A stretch of DNA of 33,702 nucleotides from Noviherbaspirillum aerium. Its GTDB lineage: Bacteria > Pseudomonadota > Gammaproteobacteria > Burkholderiales > Burkholderiaceae_D. The DNA lies in contig NZ_VFAH01000039.1 in assembly GCF_008929045.1 (NCBI RefSeq), forward strand, positions 1 through 33,702. The letters are read 5' to 3'. The notes under the pieces were generated by a model. That model was not told the DNA's origin. It saw only the letters and a list, made by a program, of their open reading frames with translations, and did not search any database. Each line of letters begins with the position of its first letter. Within the stretch, counting starts at the first letter, position 1. Both the position numbers and the translations under genes were made by a program. Shown piece by piece: positions 15,939-24,026 of this stretch.

Positions 15939-18154
15939 GTCGCTCCGATCCTGCAGGTCTTTGGCTGCACATGCAGCAGTTCGCCGAACCGTGCGAGCTG
16001 AAGCGGCTTGTGGTACAGGAAGCCCTGCATGATCCTGCATCCGGCCTGTTCGAGATAGCGCGCCTGCTGCTCCGACTCCACACCTTCTGCGACAAGATCA
16101 AGCTTTAAGCCCCGCGCAATGGAAATCACTGCGAGGACGACCGGAAAGTGGCCGTCATCATGGCCAATTTCGCGGATAAATGCTTGGTCAATCTTTAGCG
16201 TGTCCACGGGGAACCGTTGCAGATAGGCCAGCGAAGAATAGCCGGTTCCGAAATCGTCGATCGCGATACGTACCCCGAGGCCGCTCAGCTTTTTGAGATG
16301 CTTGATGGCTGTCTCGGGATCGCGGATGCATATGTTCTCGGTGATCTCGACTTCCAGTTGAGTCGCCGGTACCCGGTGTGTTTCGAGCGAGCGCGTCAAT
16401 GTCCTGAAGAAGCTGTCCCGCATAAGACAGGTCGGCGAAAGGTTGACCGATACCCTCACGGGCTCCCTGCCTTCTTCGCGCAGGCGCCGGAGGTCGCTGC
16501 AAACGCTGTCCACCATCCAGTCGCTGAACGGCACCATCAAGCCGACCTCCTCGGCCAGAGGCAAGAACTCGCCTGCGGAAAGCACGCCGCGCTGCGGATG
16601 GTTCCAGCGCATGACGGCTTCAGCGCCAACCACCGCGCCGGTGCTGGCATCGATCTGGGGCTGGTAATACATTTCAAGTTCGCCGGCCTTGAAGCCGCGC
16701 CGCAGGTCCTGCTCCAGCAAGACCTTGTCATGCGCGGCGTCGAGCAGTGAACTGTCATAGAAGCTGAACCCGTTCTTTCCTTCGCCTTTGACCTTGTACA
16801 TCGCCATGTCCGCGTGGCGGATAAGGTCGTCAATCTTGTCACCATCCTCCGGGAACACCGCGATACCGATGCTGGCGGAAATATGGAGCGTGGTTCCATC
16901 CAGAATGAACGGCGCGGCCAGTACCAGCAGAAATTTTTGCGCGACCACGGAGGCGGACGAGCGATCGCGCAACTCCGGCATCAGCACTACGAATTCGTCT
17001 CCGCCGATACGCGCGAGGGTATCGCCCTTGCGGATGCAACCCCTCAGGCGCGTGGCGACTTGCCTCAGGAGTTCGTCCCCCTTTAGATGGCCAAGCGAAT
17101 CATTCACCGCCTTGAAGCGGTCGAGGTCGACGAACATGAGTGCAAGCTCCTCCTTCTTGCGCCGGGCCTGGACGATGGCCAGTTCAAGCCGGTCGCGAAA
17201 CAGCATCCGGTTCGGGAGGTCGGTGAGGATGTCGTGGTAGGCCTGGTAGGCGATGACCTCTTCGTTGCGGCGCTTTTCGGTTACGTCCCGCGCAATGCCG
17301 TAAGTGCCGGTGTACTCCGCCGTGCCTCCCTTGCCATTGCTCAGGTACATGCCGATGGAATTAAACGAAATGGTGCGCAGCGAGGTTTCGAAGGTACGAA
17401 CCTTCATCGGGTCCGCGCATTTCAGCCGCAGTTCCACATTGCGCGTGGCTCGCTCCCCTACCCTGCGTTCGTTGAAGACATAACGTGCGCGCTCGACATC
17501 GTCATCATGAACAATGGTGGTGTACGAGGCGCCGATCAATTCGGTGCGGTCGAAGCCGATTAGCTCGGTCACGCGGCGGTTAATGTACGTAAAGCGGCCT
17601 TCGGAGTCGAGCGTATAGATAATATCGGGCGAGCTGTCGATGAGAAAGCGGTACAGCTTTTCCGAGCATTCGAGCCGCCAGGCGAAGTCGCGGTTTTCCG
17701 CGGCAAGCCGGCGGCGTTCGAGCGCGTTGGCGACCAGGCTAAGCAGCTCATCGTGCCGGTAGGGCTTGCGCAGATAGCCGTAAGCGCGGCGGTTGATGGC
17801 GCCGATCGCCGCTTCGATCCCGCTGTCTCCGCTCAGCACGATGACATCGGTGTCGATGCCGCGCTCGTTGATGAAGTCCATGACGTCGTGGCCGCTCACG
17901 CCAGGCATGCGCAAGTCGAGCAGCACAAGGTCGAAATGCAGGCGCGCCAGCATGGTGATAGCCTCATGCCCGCCCCCGGTTGCGGTCAGTTCGTAGCCGT
18001 TGCCGTCGAGCAGTGCGGCCAGGCTGGACAGAAGTCGTGGTTCGTCGTCCACGAGCAGCAGGCGCGGCGCGACGGGTGCAATGGATGCGATGGTCGGCGC
18101 GTCGTTCCGGTCAACGAAATCTGGAACAAAGATCGGTGCGTTCTGTACGTTCAT
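15935..18154 (-). CDS. Response regulator with PAS, GGDEF and EAL domains
   Basis: This encodes 739 residues. An N-terminal receiver about 38-160 has LLLVDDEPRL and phospho-acceptor Asp80 (LLDLRMPGVSG). It is followed by a PAS domain (about 190-320), a GGDEF domain with intact GGDEF at 384-388 and an upstream RKGD inhibitory site, and an EAL domain with EAV at 512-514 in place of EAL but an intact metal and catalytic core (EITEN, DDFGTGYSSL from Asp633-Asp634, VAEGVE). It can plausibly both make and degrade c-di-GMP, set by phosphorylation and by the PAS ligand. Start and stop both overlap neighbours by ATGA. The kinase encoded just upstream lacks a receiver and is the obvious phosphodonor. 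Confidence 0.93.
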   Translation of the reverse strand: MNVQNAPIFVPDFVDRNDAPTIASIAPVAPRLLLVDDEPRLLSSLAALLDGNGYELTATGGGHEAITMLARLHFDLVLLDLRMPGVSGHDVMDFINERGIDTDVIVLSGDSGIEAAIGAINRRAYGYLRKPYRHDELLSLVANALERRRLAAENRDFAWRLECSEKLYRFLIDSSPDIIYTLDSEGRFTYINRRVTELIGFDRTELIGASYTTIVHDDDVERARYVFNERRVGERATRNVELRLKCADPMKVRTFETSLRTISFNSIGMYLSNGKGGTAEYTGTYGIARDVTEKRRNEEVIAYQAYHDILTDLPNRMLFRDRLELAIVQARRKKEELALMFVDLDRFKAVNDSLGHLKGDELLRQVATRLRGCIRKGDTLARIGGDEFVVLMPELRDRSSASVVAQKFLLVLAAPFILDGTTLHISASIGIAVFPEDGDKIDDLIRHADMAMYKVKGEGKNGFSFYDSSLLDAAHDKVLLEQDLRRGFKAGELEMYYQPQIDASTGAVVGAEAVMRWNHPQRGVLSAGEFLPLAEEVGLMVPFSDWMVDSVCSDLRRLREEGREPVRVSVNLSPTCLMRDSFFRTLTRSLETHRVPATQLEVEITENICIRDPETAIKHLKKLSGLGVRIAIDDFGTGYSSLAYLQRFPVDTLKIDQAFIREIGHDDGHFPVVLAVISIARGLKLDLVAEGVESEQQARYLEQAGCRIMQGFLYHKPLQLARFGELLHVQPKTCRIGAT

Positions 18155-20289
18155 CCGCGCTCTCCGGATTCGGGCGTTGCGTGAAAGGGCGCTGGGGGCA
18201 GAAGAATGTCGAACACCGTGCCGGAACTGCTGCTTCGACAACTGATCTTCCCGCCCGCCTTGGTCACCAGGTCGTGCACGATGGACAGGCCGAGGCCGCG
18301 GTTGCCGCCGTCTTTCGCGCTGACAATGGGCGAGAACAGCCGAGGCAGCAGCGTGGCCGGAATACCGGGGCCAGTGTCGACTACGCTGACGGCGATCCAA
18401 AGCCCGTCGTCGCGCGGAACCAGTCCGGCATTGCGCAGATCGATCCTTCCACCGTTGACCATCGCTTCATTGGCATTCTTCACCAGGTTGACCAGGATTT
18501 GGTTGAGGATGCGCGAATCAATAGCGGCTCGCACCGGCTCGCGTGAAGCATGATGCGCAATGCGTACCTCCGGATGCAAGGAACCGCTATCGGTAAACAT
18601 GCGGGCAGCGTGAGCGAGTGCGCCGTTGACGTCTGCACTATCATCAGGCGGCGTCTGATGCTCCTGGGCGAAATCGTTAACGATTTGCGCCACCCTGTCG
18701 ATTTCTTCTGCCACGACCGATAAATCGTCGCCGATCGCCTGCCTGCCATTCGCCTTGCGTTCCAATAACGCGAGATAGTTTTTGATGATCGCCAACGGAT
18801 TGTTGACTTCATGAGCAACGCGTCGCGCTGCAAGCTGAAACTCACTGGCGAGAACCGCCCCTGGGACGCCGTCTCCCTCCATATGCTGCGCCGTCTTGCC
18901 GAGGATGGCGCCGGACTGCTGGCCAAAGTTGCCAAGCAAATGCTGCCGGCTTCGCAAGAGCCGCGCCTGCCCTGCACTCATTGCGCCGAGAAGGACCACG
19001 GGCGCGTCCGCCGTGGGAGAAAGGCGTATTGCGACGAGGGCATCCGTCTTGAAGAAACGAAGCAGTTGATCCTCGACTACCGATGTCACGCGCGGCGGAA
19101 TATGGAAGACCGCCATACCGTGCAGCGCCGCCATGCCGGCAATGTTGCCTTCGTCCAGAGGCAGCGACAATCCGGACAGACGCATCCGACCGTCATCCAG
19201 CACCGCAGGCGTGAGGACGGCGCCGCCGGCCGTCCCGCACAGCACGATGGCGTCGGAGAAACCGAACAGAACGACTGACGACTTCACGATGGCGCGAGTG
19301 CATCCGTTCACGTCGTTAAATTTGCGAAGCTCCTCTGCCGTCTTTGATACGAGAATGAGGTCCCGCACCTTTTCATTAAGCCGGTCACTGCCGAAAATCG
19401 ATGGCGCCGCCGGGCCGGTGCGCCGGGCCGCCAATGTGGGCGGCGTTTCCTTTGGCACCTCGATGCCCAGCGAGGCCGCCAGATGCGCGATCTGCTCCGC
19501 AAGCGTCCGGGCGTGCTGGCGTGCCTCCTCCTGCGAAAAGCCGGCCATGCGCGCCACTTCCGGCGGAATCCCCTCCGGGCTACCGGCGTGGCTTGCGACG
19601 GCATCTGCCAGGGCGGTCAGGCGCACTAGGGGATGCGCTGTCTGCAGCCGTTCCAGCGGTTCGTGATGATAGCGAATACTGTCGGCGAGAAAGGAGTCCA
19701 GTGCCAATCCTTCAATGATCAGTGCGCCAGCCTCGGGGTGCGTAATTTCCAGCGTGCGCTCTTCCGTCGCACACAGCGCCTCGTCGTCTTTCGCATGAAA
19801 ATTGGCCGCGTACTCCTCCGGTGCAGCGGTGACAAGCGCCAGTCGGCCGATATCGTGGAGCAGCCCGGCCAGATAGGCTTCCTCAAGCTGCGCATAGCCA
19901 AGATTAACAGCGATGGTGCGCGCAGAGATCGCGGTTGCAATGGCATGCGCCCAGAACGGCCGCAGATCAATGCTGCGCGTGGCCGCCAAGCCGTTGAAGG
20001 TCTGGTGGACCGATTCGGTGAGGAGCAGAACGCGCACCATGTCGATGCCAATAGCGGTCAATGCCTGTTCGAGATTCGGCGCTATCGGGCCGCGGCGATA
20101 GACGGGGCTGGCCGCAACGCGCAGTACTTTCGTGGCGAGCGCAGCATCCCTGGAAAGCAGTTCGGCGAGCGCCGCCATGCCGGCCTCGTCCGACTCGCAA
20201 TGGTTGATAAGCTGCACCAGCACCTGCGGTAACGCAGGCAGGTTTGCAGCCATCAGACGATGCTGAATGTCGGGAACCGCAGTCTCCAT
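18151..20289 (-). CDS. HDOD-domain sensor histidine kinase
   Basis: This encodes 712 residues and is the first gene of the operon. The N-terminal HDOD domain about 10-210 starts with LPALPQVLVQLINHCESDE and keeps an HD pair, His145-Asp146 in LLHDIGRLAL, plus YHHEP. A GAF-like middle region about 310-460 follows. The C-terminus has HisKA with His493 in RRVAHEVNNPLAIIKN and a HATPase_c (NLVKNANEAM, DTGPGIP, GGNRGLGLSIV). There is no membrane segment or receiver, so it should be a cytoplasmic kinase that phosphorylates a separate receiver, most likely that of the next gene, whose ATG overlaps its TGA. The start at 20289 has only a distant GGAG; Met13 is an alternative start. Confidence 0.9.
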   Translation of the reverse strand: METAVPDIQHRLMAANLPALPQVLVQLINHCESDEAGMAALAELLSRDAALATKVLRVAASPVYRRGPIAPNLEQALTAIGIDMVRVLLLTESVHQTFNGLAATRSIDLRPFWAHAIATAISARTIAVNLGYAQLEEAYLAGLLHDIGRLALVTAAPEEYAANFHAKDDEALCATEERTLEITHPEAGALIIEGLALDSFLADSIRYHHEPLERLQTAHPLVRLTALADAVASHAGSPEGIPPEVARMAGFSQEEARQHARTLAEQIAHLAASLGIEVPKETPPTLAARRTGPAAPSIFGSDRLNEKVRDLILVSKTAEELRKFNDVNGCTRAIVKSSVVLFGFSDAIVLCGTAGGAVLTPAVLDDGRMRLSGLSLPLDEGNIAGMAALHGMAVFHIPPRVTSVVEDQLLRFFKTDALVAIRLSPTADAPVVLLGAMSAGQARLLRSRQHLLGNFGQQSGAILGKTAQHMEGDGVPGAVLASEFQLAARRVAHEVNNPLAIIKNYLALLERKANGRQAIGDDLSVVAEEIDRVAQIVNDFAQEHQTPPDDSADVNGALAHAARMFTDSGSLHPEVRIAHHASREPVRAAIDSRILNQILVNLVKNANEAMVNGGRIDLRNAGLVPRDDGLWIAVSVVDTGPGIPATLLPRLFSPIVSAKDGGNRGLGLSIVHDLVTKAGGKISCRSSSSGTVFDILLPPAPFHATPESGERG

Positions 20290-20433
20290 AATCTATGCTC
20301 GCTCCATACGGAGGATGATGAAAAAATAACAACTCGAAACCGGCTTTCAAATCAAAGACATATGTTCGCTGTTTGAGAAGCTACTTGAACAAGCGGTTTA
20401 TCATAACACTAATATTTTTGCCAGGTGGAAAAT
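20290..20433 (-). promoter_or_regulatory. Divergent promoter region
   Basis: An AT-rich 144-bp spacer between the HDOD-kinase (minus) and a candidate small gene (plus). A plus-strand promoter is visible (20385-20413). For the kinase operon I see only a weak match on the minus strand (TTGATT, 17 bases, TTGTTA). Confidence 0.35.
20385..20413 (+). promoter_or_regulatory. Possible promoter of the 20434 small gene
   Basis: TTGAAC (20385-20390), 17 bases, and ACTAAT (20408-20413), 20 bases before the ATG at 20434. Confidence 0.35.
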
Positions 20434-20595
20434 ATGCCTCGGGAGCTTGATAGCCTTATCCTTTGGACGGAGATTGCCAGGGACATGCCCAGCTGCGTGG
20501 TAACGAGCGACTCTGGTCAGTGCTGGATCACCCGACGAAGAATCTTGCGGATGAGGCCAAGCGGACCAGGCAAGCCCGTCATCACTTCGGTATAA
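20434..20595 (+). CDS. Candidate small protein, unknown
   Basis: This encodes 53 residues, beginning MPRELDSLILWTEIARDMPS and ending with a basic stretch (ITRRRILRMRPSGPGKP) and VITSV. AGGTGG at 20423-20428 is 5 bases from the ATG and a plausible promoter precedes it. Nothing recognisable; the basic end and two cysteines are the only notable features. It faces away from the HDOD-kinase operon and toward a decayed SDR gene. It may instead be the surviving start of a longer lost gene. Confidence 0.4.
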   Translation: MPRELDSLILWTEIARDMPSCVVTSDSGQCWITRRRILRMRPSGPGKPVITSV

Positions 20596-20619
20596 GGACC
20601 ATGATGAAGGGTCATACCG

Positions 20620-21078
20620 TTAATAGCCGCCGCACTCCAGCAGCGCGCCCTCACCCTTTGAAACAAACAAATTGCGGTTGTCGTTGCGGTTATCCTTCTC
20701 GTTCTTCTGCTGGAGGTTATAGGTGAACACCTTGAGCATCATGTCACTGATGCCTGGCGCCAATTGGGCGAAGGAAGCGCTGGAGATCGCCGGTTCACCG
20801 ACATAGATGTCGCGCACGGGATGCACTGCAGCATGCAGTCTCGCATTTGCCACCAGGCGAATGGCAAATACCGGTGGCGGCAGATCCGGTTTATCGGGCG
20901 TGTCGTTACGGGCATGTTCGGTCAACATGCTGTTCACAGATGCAGGCTTGATCAAGGTGAATGAAATCGGTTCGCCGGCGCATTCACTTTCCATCCTCAG
21001 CGTATTGATGAAGCTCTTGACCGCATGATTGGAAGCGCAATACATACCCTGCAAGGGAATGCTCATGTCGGCTGGCAT
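20620..21078 (-). pseudogene. Short-chain dehydrogenase remnant, N-terminus lost
   Basis: About 150 residues match the C-terminal half of an SDR: IPLQGMYCASNHAVKSF, LRMESE, FTLIKPASVN, PPPVFAIRLVANA, and the family-typical end GGY. The whole nucleotide-binding Rossmann half (TGxxxGIG) is absent: the frame begins just before the active site, and an upstream in-frame stop lies about 16 codons earlier. The catalytic lysine of YxxxK is Asn (YCASN, codon AAT), so it could not be active even if expressed. It is therefore a decayed gene. Confidence 0.75.
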
Positions 21079-21359
21079 TAATCCAAAGACAATCTTGGAT
21101 AATAGGCTTTATTCCTACTGTTGCTCGGAACATGAGCGCTCATAGAGCGCCGTTGGGTTAACTCAACTGAAAGTCGAAATGAACGATTGTGCCTAAAAGG
21201 TTTTGTTGTATTGGGCTGCATTATGCATATTCGTCAATCGAAATTTGAAGTTCTTGGGCAACGGATAATGTAAGCCAAGGCTTTAATTCCAAGCCGCAGT
21301 TCTATCAGAGTAACTTCAGACCCAACTTACGCGGGATACGGAAACGACGTAAATTTTCT
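21079..21359. other. Intergenic with orphan palindromes
   Basis: No gene is seen. Two palindromes lie side by side: ATGAGCGCTCAT (21132-21143, perfect) and GTTGGGTTAACTCAAC (21152-21167, one mismatched pair), operator-like, between the SDR remnant and the Fur-box region. Confidence 0.4.
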
Positions 21360-21378
21360 GGTAATGCGAATCATTTTC
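21360..21378 (+). promoter_or_regulatory. Fur box upstream of the siderophore receptor
   Basis: GGTAATGCGAATCATTTTC matches the 19-bp Fur consensus at 15 of 19 positions by eye. It lies about 180 bases before the receptor start and just before AT-rich promoter-like DNA. It would make the receptor operon iron-repressed. Confidence 0.65.
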
Positions 21379-21389
21379 AATTAAACTTG

Positions 21390-21404
21390 TGTCTTGTCAA
21401 GACA
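21390..21404 (+). promoter_or_regulatory. Inverted repeat in the receptor leader
   Basis: TGTCTTG-T-CAAGACA is a perfect inverted repeat with 7-base arms, 12 bases after the Fur box. It could be a second operator or a short hairpin. A second perfect hairpin, GGCTCGAT-CGC-ATCGAGCC, lies at 21517-21535, 25 bases before the receptor start. Confidence 0.4.
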
Positions 21405-21560
21405 GATACTCGATTCCCCGAGTCTGTCAGGACTTGCGCATGGCATACAGCTTTTCTGCGCATAACCTTCGTCGCCAGCCATCCGGTTCATCCTCCGGCC
21501 AGCCAGCCAGTGGCCCGGCTCGATCGCATCGAGCCATATCGATTCCCGACAAGGATAGTG

Positions 21561-23690
21561 ATGAACCGACGTCTTAACCCGCTCGCGGCTGCGCTGGCGG
21601 CTGCCTTTGCCATCCCCGCCGTGTGCCACCTGCCTGCATTTGGCCAAGCATCGCCGAACGAAGCAACCTTGCCCGAAGTCAGGGTCACCGCTGGCGCGGA
21701 TAATCAGTCCTATCGAGCGATACGCCAAGGTTCATCAGGTTTTGTCGAGAAATCGCAGCTCGATACTCCATTCCAGGTGAATGTGTTCACCGAGCAGCTG
21801 ATGAAGGACCAAGTGTCGCGGTCGCTGGTCGACGTGACGAAGAACGATCCTGCAGTAGTGCCGAGCAACGCGATGCCGGGCTACTACGACGGGGTCAACA
21901 TCCGCGGCTTCGAGTTGAACAACTGGTCCGGTTATCGCCGCGAAGGCTTGATGTTCGCGAACCAGGCCAGCCAGCCGATGGAGAACAAGGAGCGCATCGA
22001 GATCGTCAAGGGCCTCTCCGCGCTGCGTTACGGCTTCACCAATCCCGGCGGCATCGTCAATTGGGTACTCAAAAAGCCGACCGCCAAGCCGCTCGCCGAT
22101 TTGACCGTGCATGCCAATGAATTCGGCGGCGTCGGCACGCATGCCGACCTTGGCGGCCGCTTCGGCAACGAGCGGCAATTGGGCTACCGCATCAATCTCG
22201 CGGCCGAGCGTGAGAGGACGCATATCAAGGAGGTCGAGGGCAACCGACGCATGGCAAGTGGCTATTTCGACTGGAGACTTAGCCGCGACCTGCTTGCCGA
22301 ATTCGAGATCGAGCATCAGGAGCGCAGTCTGCCGCAGCAGGTCAACGTGTCGTTCAACTCATTTGCCCCAGGCGTGGCGCGCTTTCTTCCGACAGCAGCA
22401 GGGGCGACGACCTTCCTTGGGCAGACATGGGGCACATACCCTACCGAAATGACGAATACCAGTGCGCGCTTGATGTGGAGTTTGAACAACGCTTGGATGC
22501 TGCGCACTGCCGTGCAATACAGCGATCTCTGGCGCGACCAGCAGTCTGCAGGCATCCGGGCAGGTTCACTGCAGGCGAACGGCGACTTCCAGGTGACCAC
22601 CTTCTATTCACCCGACCAGACCCGTCGCGCCTTGACCACTGAAACCGCGTTGGAAGGCAATTTCGAGACCGGCGGCATAAAGCACGAGCTTGCCGTAGGG
22701 ATTGCCACAATGGACCACAAGGTGCGCTTCGGCGATTCCCTCACGCCGGTACTCGGCGCATCGAACATCTTCGCACCCATGGCAGTTCCTGGTCCGATCG
22801 GCCCCGGTCTGCCGTCGACCATGCGCAGCCGCAATCGCGAGAGCGCACTGTTCGCCGCGGACTACGTCACTCTCAATCCGCAATGGAGCGCATTCGTCGG
22901 CCTGCGTCACACTCGCCCGGACTATATCACCTTCGACAACACACAGATGCAGACCGCGGTGTATGACAAGGCAGCGAACACCCCAAGCGCTGGCGTAGTG
23001 TTCAAGCCGGTGCCGAGCGTTTCACTCTACGCCAGCTATGCCGAGGGCATCGAGCAGGGCGGCACCGCGCCGGCCACCGTCTCCAACCGCAACGAAGTGC
23101 AGCCGCCGCTGGAGAGTAAGCAGCTTGAAATTGGCATCAAGTCCGAGGTTTTCGCCGGCGCGACGCTGAGCGCCGCCGCCTTCAAGATCGACAAGGGGCT
23201 GGAATACGTGAATGGCGCCAACGTCTACGTGCAGGACGGCCGGCAGGTGCATACCGGCGCCGAACTGTCGCTCTCGGGCGAGATCGCGCGGGGCTTGCGT
23301 CTTGTCGGCGGCGTGATGTGGCTCGATCCGCGCGTCGAGCGCACGTCCAACACGGCCATTCTCGGCAAACGGCCGGTGAATGCGGCACGCCGGCAGGCCA
23401 GCCTGTACCTGGACGCCGACGTTTCGGCCGTGCCGGGCTTGGCATTGTCGGGTGGACTGTTTCATTCCGGGGCGAAGGCGGTCGACGCCGCCAACACCTT
23501 GTTCGTGCCCGGCTACACGCGCTTCGATCTCGGCGCACGCTACGCGACTCGGATCGCAGGCAAGGCGACCGTTCTGCGCGCGTACCTGGAAAACGTCACC
23601 GACAAGACCTATTTCAACTCTACCAGCTTCGGTTCGATGCAGTTCGGCTCGCCGCGTGCGCTGCGGATATCGGCCAGCACGAGCTTTTAA
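21561..23690 (+). CDS. TonB-dependent ferri-siderophore receptor
   Basis: This is a 709-residue outer-membrane receptor. The start at 21561 has AAGGA 7 bases upstream and opens a signal peptide (LNPLAAALAAAFAIPAVCH); the frame is open further up but reads like leader DNA. A TonB-box-like TLPEVRVTAG precedes the plug (FQVNVFTEQLMKDQ, DGVNIRGFEL, ERIEIVKGLSALRYGFTNPGG), then a 22-strand barrel ending ALRISASTSF with a C-terminal Phe, as barrels require. There is no N-terminal signalling (STN) extension, so it transports only. The substrate is a ferric siderophore of the hydroxamate or FpvA/FhuE type; the exact ligand cannot be read. It is the first gene of an iron operon preceded by a Fur box. 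Confidence 0.92.
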   Translation: MNRRLNPLAAALAAAFAIPAVCHLPAFGQASPNEATLPEVRVTAGADNQSYRAIRQGSSGFVEKSQLDTPFQVNVFTEQLMKDQVSRSLVDVTKNDPAVVPSNAMPGYYDGVNIRGFELNNWSGYRREGLMFANQASQPMENKERIEIVKGLSALRYGFTNPGGIVNWVLKKPTAKPLADLTVHANEFGGVGTHADLGGRFGNERQLGYRINLAAERERTHIKEVEGNRRMASGYFDWRLSRDLLAEFEIEHQERSLPQQVNVSFNSFAPGVARFLPTAAGATTFLGQTWGTYPTEMTNTSARLMWSLNNAWMLRTAVQYSDLWRDQQSAGIRAGSLQANGDFQVTTFYSPDQTRRALTTETALEGNFETGGIKHELAVGIATMDHKVRFGDSLTPVLGASNIFAPMAVPGPIGPGLPSTMRSRNRESALFAADYVTLNPQWSAFVGLRHTRPDYITFDNTQMQTAVYDKAANTPSAGVVFKPVPSVSLYASYAEGIEQGGTAPATVSNRNEVQPPLESKQLEIGIKSEVFAGATLSAAAFKIDKGLEYVNGANVYVQDGRQVHTGAELSLSGEIARGLRLVGGVMWLDPRVERTSNTAILGKRPVNAARRQASLYLDADVSAVPGLALSGGLFHSGAKAVDAANTLFVPGYTRFDLGARYATRIAGKATVLRAYLENVTDKTYFNSTSFGSMQFGSPRALRISASTSF

Positions 23691-23701
23691 CCGGCCAGCC
23701 C

Positions 23702-24025
23702 ATGGCGACAACCGGTAAGCAAGCCCTGAAGGCGGCAATCCTGCTTACGCTGCGGGCGACCGCAAGCGTGGTCGGCGGTTTCGGACTGACCACCGCATGG
23801 GTGGGGTTGGGCAGCGTTGCGCTACCGCTGCTGTTTGGCATGGCGCGCAGTGAAGCCGTCCTGTTGAGCGCCATGCTCGGCTTCATTCTTTACCTGGTGC
23901 TGTTATTGTGGGCGTTCGCCGAAGCCAGCCTGTTGCGCGTGTGGGTGATTTTTTCGGCTGGCGGCGCGACAGCCTTCGGCTTGTCGCGATGGCTGGCATC
24001 GATGCTTGCTGTTTACGGAGGCTGA
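23702..24025 (+). CDS. DUF3649-like small inner-membrane protein
   Basis: This encodes 107 residues with three hydrophobic helices (LTTAWVGLGSVALPLLFG, LLSAMLGFILYLVLLLWAF and the C-terminal VIFSAGGATAFGLSRWLA). It begins 11 bases after the receptor stop, though no clear ribosome site is visible, and it overlaps nothing. Position and topology match the DUF3649 family, which regularly sits between a TonB siderophore receptor and a PepSY membrane protein in Burkholderiales and pseudomonads. Its role in iron uptake is assumed from that association. Confidence 0.75.
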   Translation: MATTGKQALKAAILLTLRATASVVGGFGLTTAWVGLGSVALPLLFGMARSEAVLLSAMLGFILYLVLLLWAFAEASLLRVWVIFSAGGATAFGLSRWLASMLAVYGG

Positions 24026-24026
24026 C

